Shown here: one piece after another, positions 59,232 to 64,000 of the stretch
Position numbering within the stretch: position 1 is the stretch's first letter
How the letters are laid out: every line of letters begins with the position of its first letter
DNA from: Voacanga thouarsii
Lineage: Eukaryota; Streptophyta; Magnoliopsida; Gentianales; Apocynaceae
Assembly: GCA_026120185.1 (NCBI GenBank)
Contig: JANUWF010001218.1
Span: forward strand, 4,030,001 to 4,094,000
DNA: 64,000 bases
Reading direction: 5' to 3'
Program-made: the position numbers and the translations under genes
Notes under the pieces: generated by a model
What the model saw: only the letters and a program-made list of their open reading frames with translations
Database searches by the model: none
What the model was told of the DNA's origin: nothing

Positions 59232-60912
59232 ATATCTGGTTTCAGTCCATTATTAATCATTCTCAAAGAGAATAACTTGACATGCCCTAATTATATAGAC
59301 TGGAAGAGGAACCTGAACATAGCACTCGCTGCCGAAGAGTACAAGTATGTTTTCAAGGACCTCTGTCCTGAGATTGGGAAAGAATCCACTGATCAAGAGT
59401 GAGAGATCGAGAAGGCATGAAAGAAAGCTGATGAGATAGCTAAATGCTACATGTTGGCTTTCGTGTCTACTATGCTCCAATCTAAGTATGAGTACATGGC
59501 CACTGCGTATGACATGGATTTGTCATTGCGTGCCATGCTTGCTGACAAGAGCTGACCCGCAAGGCAGGAAGCTTTTAGGATAATCATGAATACTAGGATG
59601 GTTGAGGGGCATCGGTTTGAGGGGCATCGGTTTGAGAGCATCTGCTCAAAATGATTGCTTACTTTGAGGAAGCTGAGGTCCTGGGCGCGATGATAGATCT
59701 CGAGAGCCAAATTGACATGGTTCTTAAAAATCTACCTGATTCATATTCTCAATTCAAGTTAAACTACAATATGAATAAGTTGGATATGAATCTTACAGAG
59801 CTTATGAAAGAGCTCTAGGCAACAAAGAAGATCATGAAACCCGTGTCAAATGTTTTGGTCTCTCATTCTGCTTCTTCTTCTAAAATTAAGGCACAACCTA
59901 AGAAATTCAAGAAGAAGAAGGTTGAGAATAATGCAAGGGCCTAGCCCATAGCATCTAGTCAGGCCAAGCCCAACGGAAAGCCTAAAGACAAATGTTTCAA
60001 GTGTGGCAAGAAGGGACATTAGAAGAAAGATTGTCCGGACTTCTTACCCAAGCCTATTTTAGGTATTGCTCTATACATAAAGTCTATTTTAATGGTTGGA
60101 TCAACATCCTCCTAGATAGTTGATTCTAGAGCCACAGACCATGTCTGTAACTCTTTGCAGGGGTTCAGAAGGACAAGAACACTTAGCAAGAGTGAGCATG
60201 GACTTCAGATAGGCAATGGAGCAAGAATATAGGTTGAAGCAGTGGGAGATCTTGAGCTTATTTTTTATTGTAATCGGAAGTTGGTTTTAAAATATATTTT
60301 ATATATTTCTTATTTTTAACATAAATTAATTTCAGTTTCCAAATTAATGAATTAAGGATATTCTATTTTTTTTTCCATTCTGGTGTTTTCTTCAGTGGAG
60401 ATGGTACTTTAATTTGTACAGGAAACATGCATGGGAATCTTTTTTATATAAATCCTATTCAAAATCAAGTAAATAATATTCAAACTGAACATGATAATAA
60501 AAAGAGAAATGCCATATCAAATGACTCATATTTGTGGCATCTAAGATTTGGACATATAAACCCCAATTGGATTCAGAGGCTAATCCATGATGGGCCTTTA
60601 GGTTCATTAAGACTGGAAGAATGGCCTCAGTGTGAATCTTACCTTAAAGGTAAAATGACTAAAATATCCTTTACTAAAAAGGCAGATATAGTTATAGAAA
60701 TACTAGCAATAGTTCATACTGATGTTTGTGGTTTAATGACTACGTCAGTTAGAGGAGGCTACGAATACTTCATCACTTTCACAGATGATCACACTCATTC
60801 TGGTTATATTTATCTGATGAGGCGCAAGTCTGACTCTTTTGATAAATTCAAGAAGTTTAAGGCTGAAATGGAACGTCGAACAAGTAAATTAATTAAAACA
60901 TTGAGATCGGAT
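59232..60912 (+). pseudogene. gag-pol: Copia-D2 gag to integrase fragment, truncated
   Basis: The gag start again reads ATA (59232-59234), as in D1. Gag text follows with stops and a short tandem duplication of a GGGCATCGGTTTGA unit (about 59606-59640). The zinc knuckle has its His followed by a stop where Trp is expected (about 59997-60038). Protease keeps the Asp (IVDS) but has Arg for Gly. Integrase is open at 60427-60912 (HINPNWIQRL, FTDDHTHSGY, TLRSD) and stops abruptly where the chromovirus-like LTR starts. RT and everything after are absent from the window. Confidence 0.85.
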
Positions 60913-61149
60913 TGTGAAACCCCACCTAAAGCCAACCTTAGAATAAGGGGGTTGGGGTGCATATCATGTCATTCTTCATAAAAATATACTTTTTGAATAA
61001 TTTTATGTGATTTAGAATTGTAATTTATAGGTTAAATGGCTTATTTATGCTTTTTGGGTAGGAAGGGTAAAAAGGTAATTTTACTTGAGGTCAAAATAGG
61101 AAGATGGCTTGAGGTTTAGACAAGAAGAATATTTAGGGGAGAAAATAAG

Positions 61150-61230
61150 AACAAGAGTTAGTGTGGTTGAGTGGTTAGAGCTTTGTGAATTAATCTCTAA
61201 GGTCATGAGTTCAAATCCCATCACTTAAGT
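61150..61230 (+). other. tRNA-like module with A and B boxes inside the LTR
   Basis: The A box TGGTTGAGTGG (61164-61174) fits TRGYNNARNGG at every position. The B box AGTTCAAATCC (61208-61218) fits GGTTCRANTCC except for the first base. Spacing is 33 nt. A T-arm-like stem (ATGAG/CCCAT around TTCAAAT) with one mismatch and a bulged acceptor-like TTAGTG/CACTTAA pairing can be drawn. The anticodon arm is not convincing, so this is a tRNA-derived or tRNA-like segment rather than a working tRNA gene. Confidence 0.65.
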
Positions 61231-62822
61231 TTTATTCATGATTATCTTAGTTATGTTTGAATTTTTATTTTTCTTACATTTCTTAAAGATAGGAATGTTG
61301 TCTTAAAGGAAACATGAAGAGAATGTCTTAACCATGTGATCATATCCTAAAAAGAATTTTAGAGGAATTCTTATTCCTTTAATTTCTCCAGCTTTGTCCT
61401 AACATCTTTATAATTTAAATTATTCATAATCTATTAATCTCTTCTTTTAATTCCAAAAAAAAAAAAAAATCTGTGATAATCCCTTAGCAATGGAATTCGA
61501 AAATTAGCTCTTGGGGATAGGGGATTACCGAAAGTGGGGAGAGGAATTAGGATGGGTTTCCAAGAGAAATGAATCACCATAGTTATACCTTCAATCCTAC
61601 CTTCATGTTGTTTATAATTTAGTAAAGGAAAATCTGGAAATTTTCCAAAATTTTTGCAGAATGGTTTTCGAAAATTTTAGCCAATAATCCTATCCCATTT
61701 GCTGCGAGAAAAATGGTCATTTCATGTGAGGTTGAAGGCAGAAAATTCTGTGCATTTTTCGGACTACACAAACTTTGCAAAACCAGAAAAATTCCTACAA
61801 CAATTCGCTGCTTTTGAAGCTGGAATTGAAGCCATCTTTTGGTTATCAAATCAGCTGGAACTTTCTCTATTTTTCTCCAGAAAGAAGGCTGGAAAACCAT
61901 CCTTAAAAGACCTTCAAACACCCCAGAAAAACAGCTGCAAATCGGACCAATAAATGTAGAAAATTCTGCACCAAAAACCATCATCATTTAAAGCATTCTT
62001 GAGCAATGACAACCAAAAAATTTCCAGCTTGGTCTCTCAATGCCAAGGCCGAAAAACACCATTCAAACCTCTAAAAATTGGACCTTGTTCAGCCATGGAC
62101 TGAACACCATTGACGTCCACACTTACCTTGAGTGTTTGGACTCCATGATCACATCTCAAAAAGCTCCTAAGATCACTCTATCCAAAACTCATTTGAACTT
62201 CAAAATAATTCCAGAATTTTTGCTCCATTAAAACACCCTTGTAGCAAGTGATTAAACCAGAATTTCTCTGCCATTTTAGACTGAGTTTCGACCAGCTTAA
62301 TAACCTGAACAACCTCCATTCGTTGCAGCAAGACTAGCTTGTTCAGCTTACACTATTGAAGAGCCAAGAGAACTCCCATGAACAACCACCATTAACTAAT
62401 CTTCTACCTAAATAACTCCTCATTTTCCTCCATTTAAATTTCAAAAAAACTGAACACTCTCTCTTTTTCTTGCTAAAGACCAAAACTCCTAATTTCACAA
62501 GACTATTCGGCCAGCAATAATTCCAGAATTTCGCAAGCCTTTTCTCTCAAACTCTCTCAAAACACCAAGAACACACTCTTAACCTCTTCAAGCCTAAACC
62601 TATCCTAAACATCTCCAATCACTCTCAAATACTCCAGATCACTCATACTTAATCCCTAGACTTCATTTCTAGTCTTTATAACACAAAATCACGTAAACTA
62701 GAATTTTCAAACGGATCAAAATCAGTTTTTTTCTTAAAGGTCTCAAGAACATAAAAAAGGTAAAACAAGAACAACCTTATTGTTCTTCCTCGTCTATTCA
62801 ATTTTTAATATTCCATTCTAAT

Positions 62823-62823
<1 letters not shown>

Positions 62824-62900
<77 letters not shown>
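62824..62900. repeat. (CT)n microsatellite
   Basis: An uninterrupted CT run of about 77 bp within the chromovirus-like LTR. The 68-residue frame that crosses it (Leu-Ser repeats) is a by-product. Confidence 0.95.
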
Positions 62901-62902
<2 letters not shown>

Positions 62903-64000
62903 CCGAAATGATGTTGGCCAATCATGGCTGTTTTTCGAACATCACAAGACTCTCAAACGCATGGACCTTCACTAGTCTTCATCAAGTGATCGTTTATCAA
63001 GTATTTCTTCTTAAATCCTCCTTATAATTTCTAAATTCATGTCTTTTAGATGTTGATAGGATGATTGAATATAAATGGGGGTTGAGTATATGTATATGGA
63101 TGAAGGGGATGGAGTTAGGACATGAAAGTTGAAATGTATGAATAGGCCTGATGGATTTTTCTTTTGAATCAATATATGCTCATCATGGTTAATGAGATTT
63201 AGGGATGTTTTAATGCATGATAGATATTATGACACCAATGGTGATTAGGCTTTTTTGTTCTTAATTTTCAATAAAGCGATGGATGATAATTATGCCTAGT
63301 AGGAGGTTGGCCATGTGTTAGTATATGTTGATTCAAGTATATGTTCATGAATGGATTAGCATATTATTTAATGTTTGGGAATGTGTTCATGGATCTTTTC
63401 TAACAATAGGAATTATGGTAAAAATTATTTTCTTTGTTAATTCTGAAATTATTTTTATTAACAAATTTTATTAATTTAATTGGAATTATTATTATATTTA
63501 CTCTATAAAGTTTGGAATCACTAGGAAGGTTTGGAAATAGGGTATTAATTAAAATATTAATATTTTATTAGTTAAATAAATAAAATCTTTTATTAGAAAA
63601 TAATAATAATAATAATAAATAAATAAAATATTAGAATTAATTAATATCAAATGACCTTGTAGACCATATTAATTAGCCTTACTAAAACTTTTATCTAAAT
63701 CCATAAGTATTATGTATATTAAAATTTATTTATTACTTATTAATTAAAAATTAAGTAAAATTCATTTATTATTAGTTTTATTGGTTATTTATTAATTATT
63801 AATTAAAAATTAAGTGTAATTTATTATTTATAATAAAACTATTCAAATATTACCAATTACCAATATTATTTAGGATTTATTAGTATCCATACTTTAAAAC
63901 TAAATTTTATTTATTATTAATATTACTCATTAATTATTATTTGGTGATAAATAGTCAAAACTATTATTTATAATTTATTTATTTATAACACCTATTTATT

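Larger units (their letters stand above)
60913..64000 (+). mobile_element. Chromovirus-like LTR, start to window end
   Basis: It starts TGTGAAACCCCACC exactly where Copia-D2 coding text ends; the candidate TSD is CGGAT (60908-60912). The first ~500 bp align patchily with the minus-strand LTR at 1-650. No primer binding site is seen before 64000, so either the LTR is over 3 kb long or its end is decayed. Contents: tRNA-like module 61150-61230, A-run near 61456, CT-rich and C-rich text to 62800, (CT)n at 62824-62900, then very AT-rich text (63540-64000) with TAA/TTA repeats. The ORFs inside are not convincing. Confidence 0.55.

Noticed and set aside
61150..61230. Functional tRNA gene
   Set aside because: A and B boxes are good but the acceptor stem is bulged, the anticodon arm does not form and there is no consistent anticodon; kept only as a tRNA-like module.
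61619..61987. 122-codon minus-strand ORF as a host gene
   Set aside because: No recognisable domain, low-complexity hydrophobic composition, lies inside the chromovirus-like LTR and overlaps an open frame on the other strand.
62824..62900. CRISPR-like or satellite array
   Set aside because: A simple dinucleotide run with no spacers; no CRISPR array is expected or seen in this plant sequence.

Overview
The window is a retrotransposon graveyard from a flowering plant nuclear genome. Evidence: several families of Ty1/Copia and Ty3/Gypsy LTR elements with TG...CA termini, 5-bp target-site duplications (TSDs) and initiator-Met-type primer binding sites. There is also a hAT-type DNA transposon fragment, a strongly AT-rich composition, and no intact host gene. 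All element ORFs carry stops, frameshifts or lost catalytic residues. I cannot name the species. Family names (chromovirus, Athila/Tat, SIRE/Maximus, Angela/TAR-like) rest on motif and architecture recognition, not on a search.

Layout, left half. Positions 1-650 are the end of a chromovirus-like LTR on the minus strand. An LTR-like remnant follows, then an old solo LTR of a family I call LTR1 (2503-4231). The next stretch (4232-5453) is split by a 28-kb nest and resumes at 33687. The nest is a Gypsy element (Gypsy-1, 5454-33681, TSD TAAAT). Inside its gag lie an Athila/Tat-like solo LTR (8317-9816, TSD ATATC) and an LTR1 solo LTR (10131-20356, TSD ATTAC). That LTR1 copy is itself split by a minus-strand Copia (Copia-A, 10977-20184). 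Between the Gypsy protease and RT sits a plus-strand Copia (Copia-B, 20985-30532). After the nest, 33837-34560 holds a decayed env-like ORF of the 'putative plant transposon protein' type, followed by an Athila-type polypurine tract.

Layout, right half. Copia-D starts at 35145 and is arranged LTR-internal-LTR-internal (D1 then D2), so two internal regions share the middle LTR. D1 pol is interrupted by a 1.17-kb hAT derivative (40549-41714) and an LTR1 solo LTR (43087-44800, TSD AGTAT). The shared LTR is split by a 10.6-kb SIRE/Maximus-like Copia (Copia-C, 45292-55895, TSD TAAAG/TAAAA) that carries a third, env-like ORF after pol. D2 is cut inside integrase at 60912 by the start of a long chromovirus-like LTR (60913 to at least 64000).

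Most notable signals: (1) the two chromovirus-like LTRs, at opposite window ends and in opposite orientation, both carry a tRNA-like module with Pol III A and B boxes, about 250 nt from the LTR start and with the same 33-nt spacing. (2) An env-like domain is shared between a Copia and a Gypsy-type remnant. (3) Copia-A and Copia-B share a premature gag stop. (4) A GC-rich GGCGCC/GGCACC word recurs in LTRs or leaders of unrelated families. (5) Junction scars show deletion and unequal recombination. These are sequence observations; activity and function are inferred.
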